Source of the DNA: UBA2256 sp964453055
GTDB taxonomy: Bacteria > Spirochaetota > Spirochaetia > Treponematales > Rectinemataceae
Reading direction: 5' to 3'
Assembly: GCA_964453055.1 (NCBI GenBank)
Contig: CAYVOD010000001.1
Coordinates: forward strand, 1-64,000
DNA: 64,000 nt
In this document: in pieces, positions 1 through 8,861 of the stretch
Numbering within the stretch: position 1 is the stretch's first letter
Layout of the letters: each line of letters opens with the position of its first letter
The notes under the pieces: generated by a model
Database searches by the model: none
Seen by the model: only the letters and a program-made list of their open reading frames with translations
What the model was told of the DNA's origin: nothing
Made by a program: the position numbers and the translations under genes

Positions 1-2
1 AT

Positions 3-824
3 TACGAGGGGCTTTTTGTCCAGCAAGCCATACAGGCGAATCCGATATTTTCCACGCATTATTGGTACTTCAACTGCCGGCAGGAGCCTTGGAACAAGGA
101 TTCGGTGCGCCGCGCCCTCGCCCTTCTCCTGCCTTGGAAAGAGATCAGGGACAGCTCGGTGTACATGGTGCCCGCCGAGACCTTGGTTCTTCCGCTTCCG
201 GGCTATAGCGAAGCCAAGGGCATTTCGGCGAAGGACAAGGACGAAGCCCTCAAGCTGCTCGCCGAGGCCGGCTACCCCGAGGGCAAGGGCTTGCCCGAGC
301 TGAAGATTTACTTCGCAGAATCCAGGGACAACCGCAGGGTCGTGCAATTGTTCCAGACCGCCTGGAAGGCCCTCCCCGAATTCAAGGTGAGCCTCATTCC
401 TCTTTCCCCGTCCAGATACTACCAGTATACCCAAAGCCCAGAGGGCTCCAGCAGCATCGGCATGGCCCACACGACCTGGATCGGCGACTTCGCGGATCCT
501 GAGGCCTTCCTGCAGATGTGGACGCCCGGGTCCAGCCTCAACGAGGCGGGCTTCGAAGACCCTGCCTTCATGGAGTTGCTGACCCAGTCATACGAGAAGG
601 AGGGAGAAAAGCGTATGAGCCTGTTGGCTGAGGCCGAGAGCCTGTTATTGGGAAAGGCGGTCGTGCTTCCCGTCTACCACGGCTTCGCTTCGTCGGTCAT
701 CGACCTGGACTACGTGGAAGGCTGGTACCAAAACGCCTTGGATATCCACCCGTACAAGGACCTGCGCTTCGGCTCTCCGAGCATAGGGCCGAACGTCGCC
801 AAAGCCGCCGGCCCGGCGCGCTGA
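3..824 (+). CDS. Peptide/oligopeptide ABC transporter substrate-binding protein, 3' part
   Basis: The open frame runs in from the window edge, so only the last 273 residues are seen. They match the C-terminal lobe of SBP family 5 (OppA/DppA type): a segment on reduced chain positions (NKDSVRRAL), a stretch with an alternating turn (LLAEAGYPEG, typical of the family), then the WIGDFADPEAFL block and a final YVEGW motif. In the cell it would bind peptides or similar ligands outside the membrane for an ABC permease. The permease genes are not in this part of the window, and the opp operon at 31-38 kb has its own binding protein, so this is a second system. The thymidine kinase-like gene follows after 17 bases and may be co-transcribed. 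A GTG inside the frame at 105 is not a real start. Confidence 0.85.
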   Translation, partial: YEGLFVQQAIQANPIFSTHYWYFNCRQEPWNKDSVRRALALLLPWKEIRDSSVYMVPAETLVLPLPGYSEAKGISAKDKDEALKLLAEAGYPEGKGLPELKIYFAESRDNRRVVQLFQTAWKALPEFKVSLIPLSPSRYYQYTQSPEGSSSIGMAHTTWIGDFADPEAFLQMWTPGSSLNEAGFEDPAFMELLTQSYEKEGEKRMSLLAEAESLLLGKAVVLPVYHGFASSVIDLDYVEGWYQNALDIHPYKDLRFGSPSIGPNVAKAAGPAR

Positions 825-841
825 AAGCCGGGGACAGCGCG

Positions 842-1957
842 ATGGATATCGGCGACAGCGGGGAACTCCTGCGGAACCTGGGATTCCCCTTATTGAACGT
901 GCATTCTTCCTACGCCCACCACGATTTCGTCACGCCGGGCCGGCGGGTCCTGGTAATCGGCCCGATGGGTTCGGGCAAGACAGAATTCTCGGCCCGCATA
1001 TGGAGGGACTCGACCGTGGCGCTTCGCAAGAAAGGCCTGGCCGCCGCCCTCACCACCAGCGGCGCGGTGGATCGCCGCAACGTATTCGTCGTGCGGGCCA
1101 GCCTCGACAAGGCGCGCTTTCCCGACTACCCCGACGACGCGCTTGCCTACCGCGGCGGCTTCGAGCGCTGCGGGAACCGCATAGGTTCCATAACGGACTC
1201 CTTCCAGCTGGAAACTCTCATGGCCGACAATCCGGAGGTCGGTACCTGGATCATCGACGAGGCCGCGTTCTTCGATGAGCGCATCGCCTATCTCATGGCC
1301 GACGAATCCAGGCGCCGGGGATTGAGCTTCGTCTGCCCAAGCCTCGTTCTCAACTTCCGCAGGGAAATCTTCAACCAAACGGCCAGGCTCCTGCTGGAAA
1401 ACGCCACCGACGTATTCCCCCTCACCGCTTATTGCGAGCACGAGGATTGCCTCAAGGATTCGCTCTACACCTATCGTTATTATTCCATGGACGGAAAGGA
1501 ATGCCCGGCCCTCTATTTCGACCCCCTGATCATAATCGGGGGCGACAGGGCCAAATCAGACGGCCGGGAGCCCAACTACTGCACCCGCTGCGACGAGCAC
1601 CATTATCTGCCCGGGAAGGAATACAGCTTTTTCACCCTCAAGCCGCTGGGCGAAATGGCCGCCCGGGGCAACATAGCCCCGCTGCTCGCCGAGCTGAATG
1701 CCATCGCTGGCAACATAGAGGAATCGAGGTTGTACGCTTCCCTCCGCTCACGGTACGTGGAATGCGAGGAACCCTGCCCCGTGCAGATGAACGCCCTGCT
1801 TGTGCCTTGCATCGCGGAACGAGCCCTCGCCTACCTCTACGCTGAGCAGAATCTGCTTTCCGCCGAACAGCTTCGTTATCTGACGAGGGAATTAGCCCTG
1901 GACAAGGACTACCTGTCGCGGCGCCTTTCGGACAACCGAAGGCCCGTCGAGTTCTGA
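842..1957 (+). CDS. Thymidine kinase-like protein (type II), with long C-terminal extension
   Basis: 371 residues. Visible motifs are a P-loop GPMGSGKT at about 40-47, the Walker B-like IIDEAAFF at 137-144 (family form DEAQF), and a zinc-ribbon-like pair of cysteine clusters, CEHEDC at 198-203 and CTRC at 247-250. These are in the order found in type II thymidine kinases, which phosphorylate thymidine in the salvage pathway. Usual members are near 190-220 residues. This one has a longer lasso region between the cysteine pairs and about 110 extra residues after the second pair, with no recognised domain. A purine-rich GGGGA stretch lies before the ATG. The function is inferred from motifs only; a diverged P-loop kinase with another substrate is possible. 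Confidence 0.7.
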   Translation: MDIGDSGELLRNLGFPLLNVHSSYAHHDFVTPGRRVLVIGPMGSGKTEFSARIWRDSTVALRKKGLAAALTTSGAVDRRNVFVVRASLDKARFPDYPDDALAYRGGFERCGNRIGSITDSFQLETLMADNPEVGTWIIDEAAFFDERIAYLMADESRRRGLSFVCPSLVLNFRREIFNQTARLLLENATDVFPLTAYCEHEDCLKDSLYTYRYYSMDGKECPALYFDPLIIIGGDRAKSDGREPNYCTRCDEHHYLPGKEYSFFTLKPLGEMAARGNIAPLLAELNAIAGNIEESRLYASLRSRYVECEEPCPVQMNALLVPCIAERALAYLYAEQNLLSAEQLRYLTRELALDKDYLSRRLSDNRRPVEF

Positions 1958-2016
1958 AAGAACTGACGCGATGATCGACAGCGCACGAAGCCTCGCGATT
2001 CCTTTGTTCGAGGATG

Positions 2017-3222
2017 TTATAGCGTTTTCTGATCGAGGAATCCGAAGACCGATTCCGAAAATTCTTTCGCCGCCTCGGGACTCTCGAATACGGCCCTGAA
2101 GTTGTTCCCCCCGCCGCCGCCCTTGCCCTCGCGCCGCGCCATCATGTCTTTGAGGCTCGAAACAAGGTTGGCCGATTTTTCCCGCGGAACCATGACGCAT
2201 ACCGTTTTATCGGGCAGGGAAAGCGCTATGGTCGAATACCCTCTATTCGCCCCGGCCTTTACCGTCTCGAACGCGGCTTCGGCGCTTTTGTCCCGGAAGG
2301 CGAAGTACAGAGGCGCTGACGGACTCCCCTTGCTTTCGGCGGCGCGCAACGCCACTTCGAGCCCGGCGTTCTCCCGAGAAAGCGCTGCGCGCGCCGCCTC
2401 CAGCATGGCGTTGCGCGCCTTCAGCGCCTCCGCCTTTTGCGCCGCTTCTTCGGGGGAGCTTCCCAAGGCCGCGGCGATAACCTGCAGGCCGTCCTTCCGC
2501 CGGCGAAGCAGCGAAGCCGCCCGGCCTCCCGCGACGAAGTACAGCCTCGTGTTGCCCTTGTATTTTTCGGCCTGGAGTACGCCCAGCACGCGCAGATCCG
2601 CCGCGGATGAAACATGGGTGCCGCAGCAGGCGACCCAATCGTAATCCTTTATCTCGATGATCCTAATCTGCTCGTCCTCCTCGGGAAGAGCTTTCCTGAA
2701 CGGAAAAGAATTCGGGTCCTCCGGCGGACAAAGGTGGAGCAAATAAGGATGGCCGCGCGCGATAAAAGCCTCAGCTTCATCCTCGAGGGCTTTAAGCGTT
2801 TCCTGATCCATCGACGGAGAGGTCACGTCGATAGTGCTGTACACAGCGCCCAGATGAAAGCTCAAGGTATGGATTCCGTACCTTCGTTCGAGGATGGCCG
2901 ATAAGAGATGCTGTCCCGAGTGCTGTTGACTGTGATCGATCCTCCTGGCGCCGTCCACCCTCATCAGGACCCTTTCCCCGGGCTTGAAATCGGGCCTGCC
3001 TTCCAGCGCGTGGAGGATTACGCCATCTTTTTCATTCACCGAACCGACAACCGCACCGCCGATCCTGCCTAAGTCGCAGGGCTGCCCTCCCCCCTCGGGA
3101 TAGAAAAGGCTCCTGTCCAGGACGACGGCGAAGCCCGAATCGCTTTCCCTGACCTCCAACGCCAGGGCTTCGCCTTCGAAGCGACCCGGTTCGAGGTAGT
3201 ATTGTTTCAAGGTTTCAGTCAT
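2017..3222 (-). CDS. AlaX-like alanyl-tRNA editing protein (AlaXL type)
   Basis: 401 residues from the ATG at 3222. The zinc-binding editing motifs are present: HSQQHSGQH (His97, His101) and CGTH (Cys200, His203). The N-terminal half also has the PEGGGQP block seen next to the AlaRS editing core. The C-terminal part, from about 240, is a coiled-coil plus a glycine-rich GKGGGGGNNF patch as in the C-Ala/DHHA1 domain. The family hydrolyses Ser or Gly misattached to tRNA-Ala in trans. The chosen start overlaps the smc stop in ATGACTGA, so translation is probably coupled to smc. A longer frame upstream of this ATG lies entirely in smc. It converges with the thymidine kinase-like gene, leaving about 60 bases. 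Confidence 0.85.
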   Translation of the reverse strand: MTETLKQYYLEPGRFEGEALALEVRESDSGFAVVLDRSLFYPEGGGQPCDLGRIGGAVVGSVNEKDGVILHALEGRPDFKPGERVLMRVDGARRIDHSQQHSGQHLLSAILERRYGIHTLSFHLGAVYSTIDVTSPSMDQETLKALEDEAEAFIARGHPYLLHLCPPEDPNSFPFRKALPEEDEQIRIIEIKDYDWVACCGTHVSSAADLRVLGVLQAEKYKGNTRLYFVAGGRAASLLRRRKDGLQVIAAALGSSPEEAAQKAEALKARNAMLEAARAALSRENAGLEVALRAAESKGSPSAPLYFAFRDKSAEAAFETVKAGANRGYSTIALSLPDKTVCVMVPREKSANLVSSLKDMMARREGKGGGGGNNFRAVFESPEAAKEFSESVFGFLDQKTL

Positions 3223-6200
3223 CCGGGACGGCCTCTTCGCGCTTCGGTTCAGGGGCCAGCTCCCTCCCCGCCTCGTACTCGACATCTTCCTCCTCGAACT
3301 CCTCCGGCTTCGGAATGGCCAGGGAGGCGTCCCCGCCCTGGTGCCGCTGGAGCTTGAGGGCTATGGCCTTCGTCACTCCCGATTCCTCCATGGTCACGCC
3401 AAGGAGGGTATCGGCGCCGCTCACCGTCTTCTTGTTGTGGGTTATGACGATGAACTGGCTGCTGCGGGAGAACTCCCTCAGCAGGTTGACGAAGCGATTG
3501 ACGTTGGCCTCGTCCAGGGCTGCGTCGATCTCGTCCAAAAAGCAGAAGGGCGAAGGCTTTACCATATAGGTGGCGAAAAGCAGGGCGATGGCGGTGAGGG
3601 TTTTTTCCCCTCCCGAAAGAAGGGAAATGACCTCCAGCTTCTTCCCGGGCGGCTGGGCGAGGATCTCGATGCCCGACTCGAGCACATGATCGGAATCCGA
3701 AAGCCGCAGCTCAGCCCTTCCGCCGCCGAAGAGCCTGCGGAACATGTTGTGGAAATTCTTCTTTATCTTGTTATACGTGTCCAGGAAGAGCTCGGCGCTC
3801 TCGTTGCGTATTTCGTCGGTGATCTGCTTGAGATCGTCCCTCGCCTTGACGAGGTCGGCCATCTGCTCCGAGAGGAAGTCATAGCGTTCCTTTACCTCTT
3901 TGTACTCCTCGGGAGCCATGAGATTCACCGAGCCCAGGTCCTTGAGCTTGGCCCGCATGGCCGCCAATCGCTCCCTCAGCTCGGTGACGGGGCTCCGGAG
4001 CTCGAACATCCGTTCTTCGTACTCTCCCAGGTCCCGGGAATAAAGCTCGAGGAAATTTTCCTTGATATTCTTTATTTCAGTCTCGTTCTGGGCTATGGAA
4101 AGATGAATCGTCTCCAGCTCGGATTGAACCGCCTGGATTCTATCGGCCAGCCTGCCTGCTTCTTTCCTGCGCTCTCCGAGTTCCTCGCTTTTCCCGGCGA
4201 TCGCCTTTTCCAGCCTGTCCATCTCCGAAGCCAGGGCTTTGCCCTTGGATTCGATTTCCGCCAGCTCGGCGTCGATCTGGGTCATCTCCTCTCTGAGTTC
4301 TTCCATGCGCCTGGATTCGGCGAAGACCTCGGCCTCATGATCCCTGAGCGTAGCCTCCTGTCCGGCGATTTCCCTTCGGAACACAGCCAGGGCTTCCTCG
4401 GCCCCCGCCATTTGGGTCTGCACCCTGGTCTTGGCGAGCCGGGCTTCCTCCAAGGTTTTTCTCCAGCCTTCGATTTTGACCGATAAAGCCTTGTTTTCCT
4501 CGCCCAGGGAATCGATGGACGCCCTCAGCGTTTCGATGGCCCGCAGCTTGGCGCCTATATCGGCATCGATGGAACGCTTGCGCGTGATGATGCCTTCGGG
4601 GGAGAGAAATTCGTCGAGGAAGGAAGGAGTCGCCTCCCGATACCGTCTAAACTTGCCGTCCAGTTCGGCGATGCTTACAGTGGCCTGTTTCAGCTCTTCG
4701 GCCGCCTTGAGGAGGCTGGCAGAAAAATCCCCCGGCGTCTTTCCTGAGTAGGAAACCGAGCGGGTGANNNNNNNNNNNNNNNNNNNNNNNNNNNNNNNNN
4801 NNNNNNNNNNNNNNNNNNNNNNNNNNNNNNNNNNNNNNNNNNNNNNNNNNNNNNNNNNNNNNNNNNNAGGCTGGCAGAAAAATCCCCCGGCGTCTTTCCT
4901 GAGTAGGAAACCGAGCGGGTGATATCCTCGAGCAAGATCGCCTTGCTGTCCAGCCTTGCCTTGGTCCGCTCCAGGATGCCTTTGATCTCGGCCTCAAGGT
5001 TTTGGCGTTCAGCCGATGAGTAACCGGTTTCCTTGAGCCTAGCGTCCAGCTCCTGGACGATCGCTTCGGTGAGCGAGTCCAGTGCCAGCCGAGCCTCCCC
5101 TACTTCCTGTTCGATCTGCTTGATGGAAGCTGCGCAACGCGCCGCTTCCTGATCGTTGCCTCGGAGCGTGAGTCCCGCGGCCTTGATGGAGGATTCGAAC
5201 TCGTCGATATGGCGCTCGTTCTCCTTGAGTCGCTGTCTGTACTCCGAGAGCTCAGCTTCCTTATCCGCTTCCTCTTCCCGCAGGGCATCGATCTTTTCCT
5301 GGATGCTTCTTGCCCGGAGCTCTAGCTGCTCTAGCTTGGACTTGAGTTCCCTCAGCCTGTCGGCCAATAGGCTTTTATGTTTTTCGGCCCCGTTTTTCTC
5401 CACCGCCAGGCCGTAGAGCGTTTTTTGTTTTTCGACCAGCCGGCCTTCCATCTCGTTGACCAGGTCGATGCTCTCTGTCATGGATGCGGCCAGCGATTCG
5501 GATTCGGCCTTGAGGTTCTCCCGCTCGGCTTTTTTCTTTTCGAATTCCGCGTCGTGCCTATCCTTGTCCCTGATGAACTGCCTCAGGCGCAGCAGGTAGA
5601 CGTCCCTGTCAAGCTCGAATATCCCGTCCTTGAGTTCGCGATAGGCGATGGTTTTGTCGGCTTGCCGCTTGAGGCTGTCGTGCGAGTGCTTTACCTCCGC
5701 GAGGACGGCCTCGATCTGCCTCATGTTTTCTTCGGTTCGGACGAGCTTGGTCTCGGCTTCCCTCACCCTGACCTTATGCTTGGTTATTCCCGCCGCTTCT
5801 TCGAAGAGATAGCGCCGGTCCTCGGGTTTCGAGGAGAGTATTTGGTCGATCTTGCCCTGCTCCATAACCGAATACGCGGACTTGCCGATGCCCGTGTCCC
5901 AGAACAGCTCCCGCACTTCCTTGAGCTTGGCCAGGCGGCCGTTGATGTAGTATTCGCTCTCCCCTGAGCGGTAGAGCCGGCGTTTTATCGCCACCTCAGG
6001 TACGTCCAGGGGCAGGGTTCCTGACTCGTTGGAAATCGTGATCGTGACCTCGGCCACAGAAAGGGCTTTTCGGGTTTCGGTTCCGTTGAAGATTATGCCT
6101 TCCATGGTCTCTGCCCTGAGGCTTTTGGCCGACTGTTCGCCCACCACCCATTTTATCGCGTCGACGACATTGGATTTTCCGCAGCCGTTAGGTCCTAAGA

Positions 6201-6285
6201 GGGCGGAAATCCCGTCGGAGAACTCGATGGTCGTCCTGTCGGCGAAGGACTTGAAACCGAATATATCCAGGCTCTTTAAAAACAA
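3215..6285 (-). CDS. smc: Chromosome segregation ATPase SMC (interrupted by assembly gap)
   Basis: The start is taken as TTG at 6285, because AAGGAA sits about six bases upstream and the product then begins FLKSLDIFGFKSF like other SMCs. The N-terminal head has Walker A GPNGCGKSN. The C-terminal head has signature LSGGEK and Walker B FCFLDEIDAALDE. Between them lie two long coiled-coil arms. The reading frame breaks at 100 N (4768-4867), but the N run is flanked by identical 55-base copies. Removing one copy plus the N (155 bases) puts both parts in one frame, giving about 971 residues. That is shorter than the usual 1150-1190. The centre, at about 495-525, holds no recognisable hinge domain. 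SMC works as a dimer with ScpA/ScpB in DNA organisation; neither partner is in the window. Confidence 0.93.
4713..4922. other. Assembly gap of 100 N flanked by an exact 55-bp duplication
   Basis: Bases 4713-4767 and 4868-4922 are identical, and 100 N lie between them at 4768-4867. Both copies translate in the smc direction to the same stretch ending GKTPGDFSAS. Collapsing the two copies restores a single smc frame. The gap is therefore most likely a scaffolding artefact with no missing sequence, not a biological repeat. Confidence 0.95.
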
Positions 6286-6368
6286 AGCTCGTTCCTTACT
6301 ACGGGGCATAGAGGGCCGCGCCCTATCCGTCGAGCTTATCACAGCCCAAGGGTCGATCACAATACAAA

Positions 6369-6402
6369 GGGCCGCCCGCGGCGCAACGCCGCGGGCGGCC
6401 CC
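6369..6402 (-). terminator. Strong GC hairpin terminator between the HTH-EIIA gene and smc
   Basis: A near-perfect inverted repeat, GGGCCGCCCGCGGCG with its complement around a short CAA loop, starts about 24 bases after the stop of the HTH-EIIA gene on the minus strand. It is followed on that strand by a modest T-rich stretch (CCTTTGTATTG). It would separate that gene from smc. Confidence 0.75.
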
Positions 6403-6425
6403 TCGAGGGAAGCGGCTCTAGCCGC

Positions 6426-7079
6426 CTATTCGTCCTGCTTTATCAGAAGCTCGTACACATCCTGGGGAGAGGAACAGGCCAGGAGCGAATCCCTCAGCTC
6501 GGCGGCCTTGAGCCTGGCCGAGAAGAAGGAAAGCGTCTGGAGATAGTAGGCGTGCTGGTTGTATGCCGCCGCAATCATGAACAGCAGCCTCACAGGCACG
6601 TCGTCCAGGGACTGGAAGTCCTTAATGTCGCACCTGGACACGCCCACCGACACGACGAGGTCCGTGACCGAAGAAAGCCTGACATGGGGAATGGCTATGC
6701 CGCGGCCGATGGCCGTGCTCATCAGATCTTCGCGGCGCAGAATTTCCGCGACCAGGTCTTGCTTGTTCTTGATTTGGGGCGCGCTCGCGAGATTCTCGGC
6801 CAAGGCCACAAGAGCGTCCTTTTTCTTTGTGTAATTGAGGAAGATCACCCTATTAGGGGCGATGATATTCTGTATTTGGATGGAACCGATGAGTCCCGCC
6901 GGGCGGTTGGACGAGAGCCTTTCGTTAACCCAGCGTTCGATGTCGCTTTTCTTGAATCTCCATACCGTACCGATCTTACCCGAAGGTATTTCGCCTTTTT
7001 GCGCCCAATCGTACACGGTCCTTTCAGAAACGCGCAGATACCGAGCCACTTCTTCGATGGTCAGGATATCGTCATCCAT
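6426..7079 (-). CDS. Excisionase-type HTH fused to PTS EIIA (fructose/nitrogen type)
   Basis: 217 residues. Positions 5-52 form a MerR/excisionase-like winged HTH (LTIEEVARYLRVSERTVYDW and later WRFKKSDIERWV). From about 70 to the end is an EIIA type-2 domain with GIAIPH at 127-132, so the phosphorylatable His132 is kept. The fusion suggests a DNA-binding protein whose activity is set by phosphotransfer from HPr or an EI-Ntr-like chain. No EIIB or EIIC is adjacent, which fits a regulatory, non-transport role. It is transcribed alone: a promoter lies just upstream and a strong terminator just downstream. Its target is unknown; the palindrome in its own promoter makes autoregulation possible. 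Confidence 0.85.
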   Translation of the reverse strand: MDDDILTIEEVARYLRVSERTVYDWAQKGEIPSGKIGTVWRFKKSDIERWVNERLSSNRPAGLIGSIQIQNIIAPNRVIFLNYTKKKDALVALAENLASAPQIKNKQDLVAEILRREDLMSTAIGRGIAIPHVRLSSVTDLVVSVGVSRCDIKDFQSLDDVPVRLLFMIAAAYNQHAYYLQTLSFFSARLKAAELRDSLLACSSPQDVYELLIKQDE

Positions 7080-7101
7080 GCAAAAGGCCCCCTTAAATTA
7101 G

Positions 7102-7117
7102 AATATGCTGACATATT
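7102..7117. promoter_or_regulatory. Perfect palindrome AATATG-CTGA-CATATT overlapping the -10
   Basis: A 6-4-6 inverted repeat overlaps the -10 element and the likely transcription start of the HTH-EIIA gene. The position is that of a repressor operator. Whether its own product binds here is an inference. Confidence 0.45.
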
Positions 7118-7144
7118 ATTGAAGACTTTGATCAATTCTGTCAA
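7115..7144 (-). promoter_or_regulatory. Sigma-70 promoter of the HTH-EIIA gene
   Basis: On the minus strand TTGACA (complement at 7139-7144) and AATAAT (complement at 7115-7120) are 18 bases apart. The -35 is perfect and the -10 matches five of six. The start codon is at 7079, preceded by AAGGGGG. Confidence 0.7.
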
Positions 7145-7175
7145 GTAATACATTTCTTTATTTAGGCTTGAAGGC

Positions 7176-7877
7176 CTACAGCTCGAGTTCATCCCTCAGG
7201 AGCGAGGCGTTGAAGCCCTGGGCTTTCAGGGAATTGTAGATTTTTTCCTTGAGCAGACCTTTGCCTGGGCCTGCGTTGTCGCCAGCTCGCCTGGAAAGCC
7301 GTTTCGCTTCTTTTTCAATCGCCCTGGGTATGAGGGAATCGAAGTCCACCGCCGAAAGCGCGGTTTTGATGGTTTCGAGCCCCAGGCCGCGGGCGCGGAG
7401 TCCCGCCGCGACCAGGCTCGGGCCTTCGCATTTTCCCTCGGCTCGTGTCCTCGCCCAAATCGAAGCGAAGCGGACATCGTCCACGGCTCCGGCTTTGACC
7501 AAGCTTCGCACGGCCTCGGTCGCCGCCGCCGCGTCGAAGCCCCTTGCGACGAGCTTTGCCTTGAGCCCCTGGCTCGATTGCTCAGCCCTGGCGCAGAGCT
7601 CGAGGCCCTTTTTCTCGGCCCTCCACTCCATGTCGATGCTCGTAAGCCTTTGTATAAGGTTGTCTTGGGGATCGAAATCGATCTCGTCGGCAATCAAGCT
7701 GTCCACTAGGGCATTAACCGCTACCGATTCTTCTGCGTCCGGGGACAGGCCAAGGCGCGTCGCCGCCGCAGCAGCGAATTCCTTGATCTTTCCCCTGGGA
7801 AGGAAAAAAATAATGCCTCCGGACGCGACAATCGTAGCGTCGCCGGAGGCATCGTAGCGTACGGATTCGATCCGCAC
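7176..7877 (-). CDS. recX: RecX-family regulatory protein
   Basis: 233 residues from a GTG at 7877, with AAAGGATA upstream. Three RecX-type helical repeats are recognisable; the most conserved is VDDVRFASIWARTRAEG followed by GLRARGLG in the central part. RecX binds RecA filaments and limits their activity. Here recA is not adjacent. The gene instead follows rpsI by 15 bases in the same direction and is probably read from the ribosomal protein promoter. The first 90 residues are less conserved than the rest. Confidence 0.82.
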   Translation of the reverse strand: MRIESVRYDASGDATIVASGGIIFFLPRGKIKEFAAAAATRLGLSPDAEESVAVNALVDSLIADEIDFDPQDNLIQRLTSIDMEWRAEKKGLELCARAEQSSQGLKAKLVARGFDAAAATEAVRSLVKAGAVDDVRFASIWARTRAEGKCEGPSLVAAGLRARGLGLETIKTALSAVDFDSLIPRAIEKEAKRLSRRAGDNAGPGKGLLKEKIYNSLKAQGFNASLLRDELEL

Positions 7878-7892
7878 CGAGAATATCCTTTT

Positions 7893-8285
7893 TTAGCGCT
7901 TGGAGAACTGGAACCTTCTCCGGGCTCCCCGCTGGCCATATTTCTTGCGCTCGACCATTCTCGGGTCACGGGTCAAGAGGCCATTAGCCCGCAGGACTTC
8001 GTGATTGGCCGGGTCCACCTGGGCGAGAGCCCTTGAAAGGCCGTGGGCGCAAGCGCCCGCCTGGCCGTTTACTCCGCCGCCGACGACGGTGACGAGAACG
8101 TCATACTTGTTCTCGCTGGAGGTTACGATGAGGGGCTTCATGACCTGGGCTGCCAGCTCGGCCACCTTGAAGTACTTAATCGCCTCGACATCGTTCACCA
8201 TTATTTTGCCGGTTCCCTCGCGCAGGAAGACTCGAGCGATGGCGCACTTCCTTCTTCCAGTTCCGATTCCAAGATTCCTGACCAT
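7893..8285 (-). CDS. rpsI: 30S ribosomal protein S9
   Basis: 130 residues, the normal length. It shows the family start GTGRRKCAIARVFL, the GGGVNGQAGA block, the LLTRDPRMVERKKYG motif and the basic tail ARRRFQFSKR that reaches the P-site tRNA. It follows rplM by 15 bases, with AAGGGGA as ribosome binding site; rplM-rpsI is a conserved bacterial pair. Confidence 0.98.
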   Translation of the reverse strand: MVRNLGIGTGRRKCAIARVFLREGTGKIMVNDVEAIKYFKVAELAAQVMKPLIVTSSENKYDVLVTVVGGGVNGQAGACAHGLSRALAQVDPANHEVLRANGLLTRDPRMVERKKYGQRGARRRFQFSKR

Positions 8286-8300
8286 TACTCTCCCCTTCCC

Positions 8301-8732
8301 TTACAGATCGATGGCGACAGGCGCCTGGGCGGTATGCGGATGCTGAGGTCCAGCATAAATTTTTACGTTCTTGTAGAGCTTCCTGCCCAAGGGCCCCTTG
8401 GGGAGCATTCCCTTCACCGCCAGCTCGAGGGGAGCCACGGGATTGTTCTGGAGAAGCTCGGTGAAGGTAAAATCCTTGAGTCCGCCGGCGTAGCCGGAGT
8501 GCTTATAATACATCTTGTTCTGGCGCTTCCTGCCGGTGAGGGCTACCTTGTCGGCGTTCACGACGACGACGTAATCCCCGGTCTCCTGGCTGGGCGTGTA
8601 GGTGGGTTTGTTCTTGCCGCGGAGCACGGAGGCCACCTTCACGGCGACGCGGCCCAGGGGCTTGCCTTCGGCGTCGATGAGGTACCACTTGCGGTCAGCG
8701 GTTGCGGAAGTAACGAAAATAGTCTTCATCAA
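8301..8732 (-). CDS. rplM: 50S ribosomal protein L13
   Basis: 143 residues, the normal length. Typical blocks are RKWYLIDAEGKPLGR, YTPSQETGDYVVVVNADK and GMLPKGPLGRKL. It is the first gene of rplM-rpsI-recX. Two adjacent ATG codons could serve as start. The leader of about 45-70 bases holds no obvious L13 autoregulatory structure that I can recognise. Confidence 0.98.
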   Translation of the reverse strand: MMKTIFVTSATADRKWYLIDAEGKPLGRVAVKVASVLRGKNKPTYTPSQETGDYVVVVNADKVALTGRKRQNKMYYKHSGYAGGLKDFTFTELLQNNPVAPLELAVKGMLPKGPLGRKLYKNVKIYAGPQHPHTAQAPVAIDL

Positions 8733-8778
8733 TGTATACCTTTACCTTATGGCTGCAGTTTACGAAAACGCGCGTGGC

Positions 8779-8807
8779 ATAATCCCATATAACACTAAAT
8801 GTGTCAA
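8779..8807 (-). promoter_or_regulatory. Promoter of rplM-rpsI-recX
   Basis: On the minus strand TTGACA (complement at 8802-8807) and GATTAT (complement at 8779-8784) are separated by 17 bases. The site lies about 50 bases before the rplM start. Confidence 0.65.
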
Positions 8808-8861
8808 GCGCTTTGCGTCCGACGGCAAGCTATGACAGGGTTATAAAATACGAGAGGAGGC

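Noticed and set aside
890..1441. Long open frames on the minus strand opposite the thymidine kinase-like gene
   Set aside because: They lie wholly inside a gene with clear motifs, show no family pattern, and are explained by high GC content.
3341..4486. 381-codon plus-strand frame opposite smc
   Set aside because: It is an antisense shadow of the coiled-coil region, which contains conserved SMC motifs on the minus strand.
4713..4922. Direct repeat as a biological duplication or insertion site
   Set aside because: The exact match next to 100 N and the restored reading frame point to overlapping contig ends.
4647..4997. Apparent short protein spanning the N gap
   Set aside because: It depends on the N run and on the duplicated 55 bases, which are an assembly artefact.
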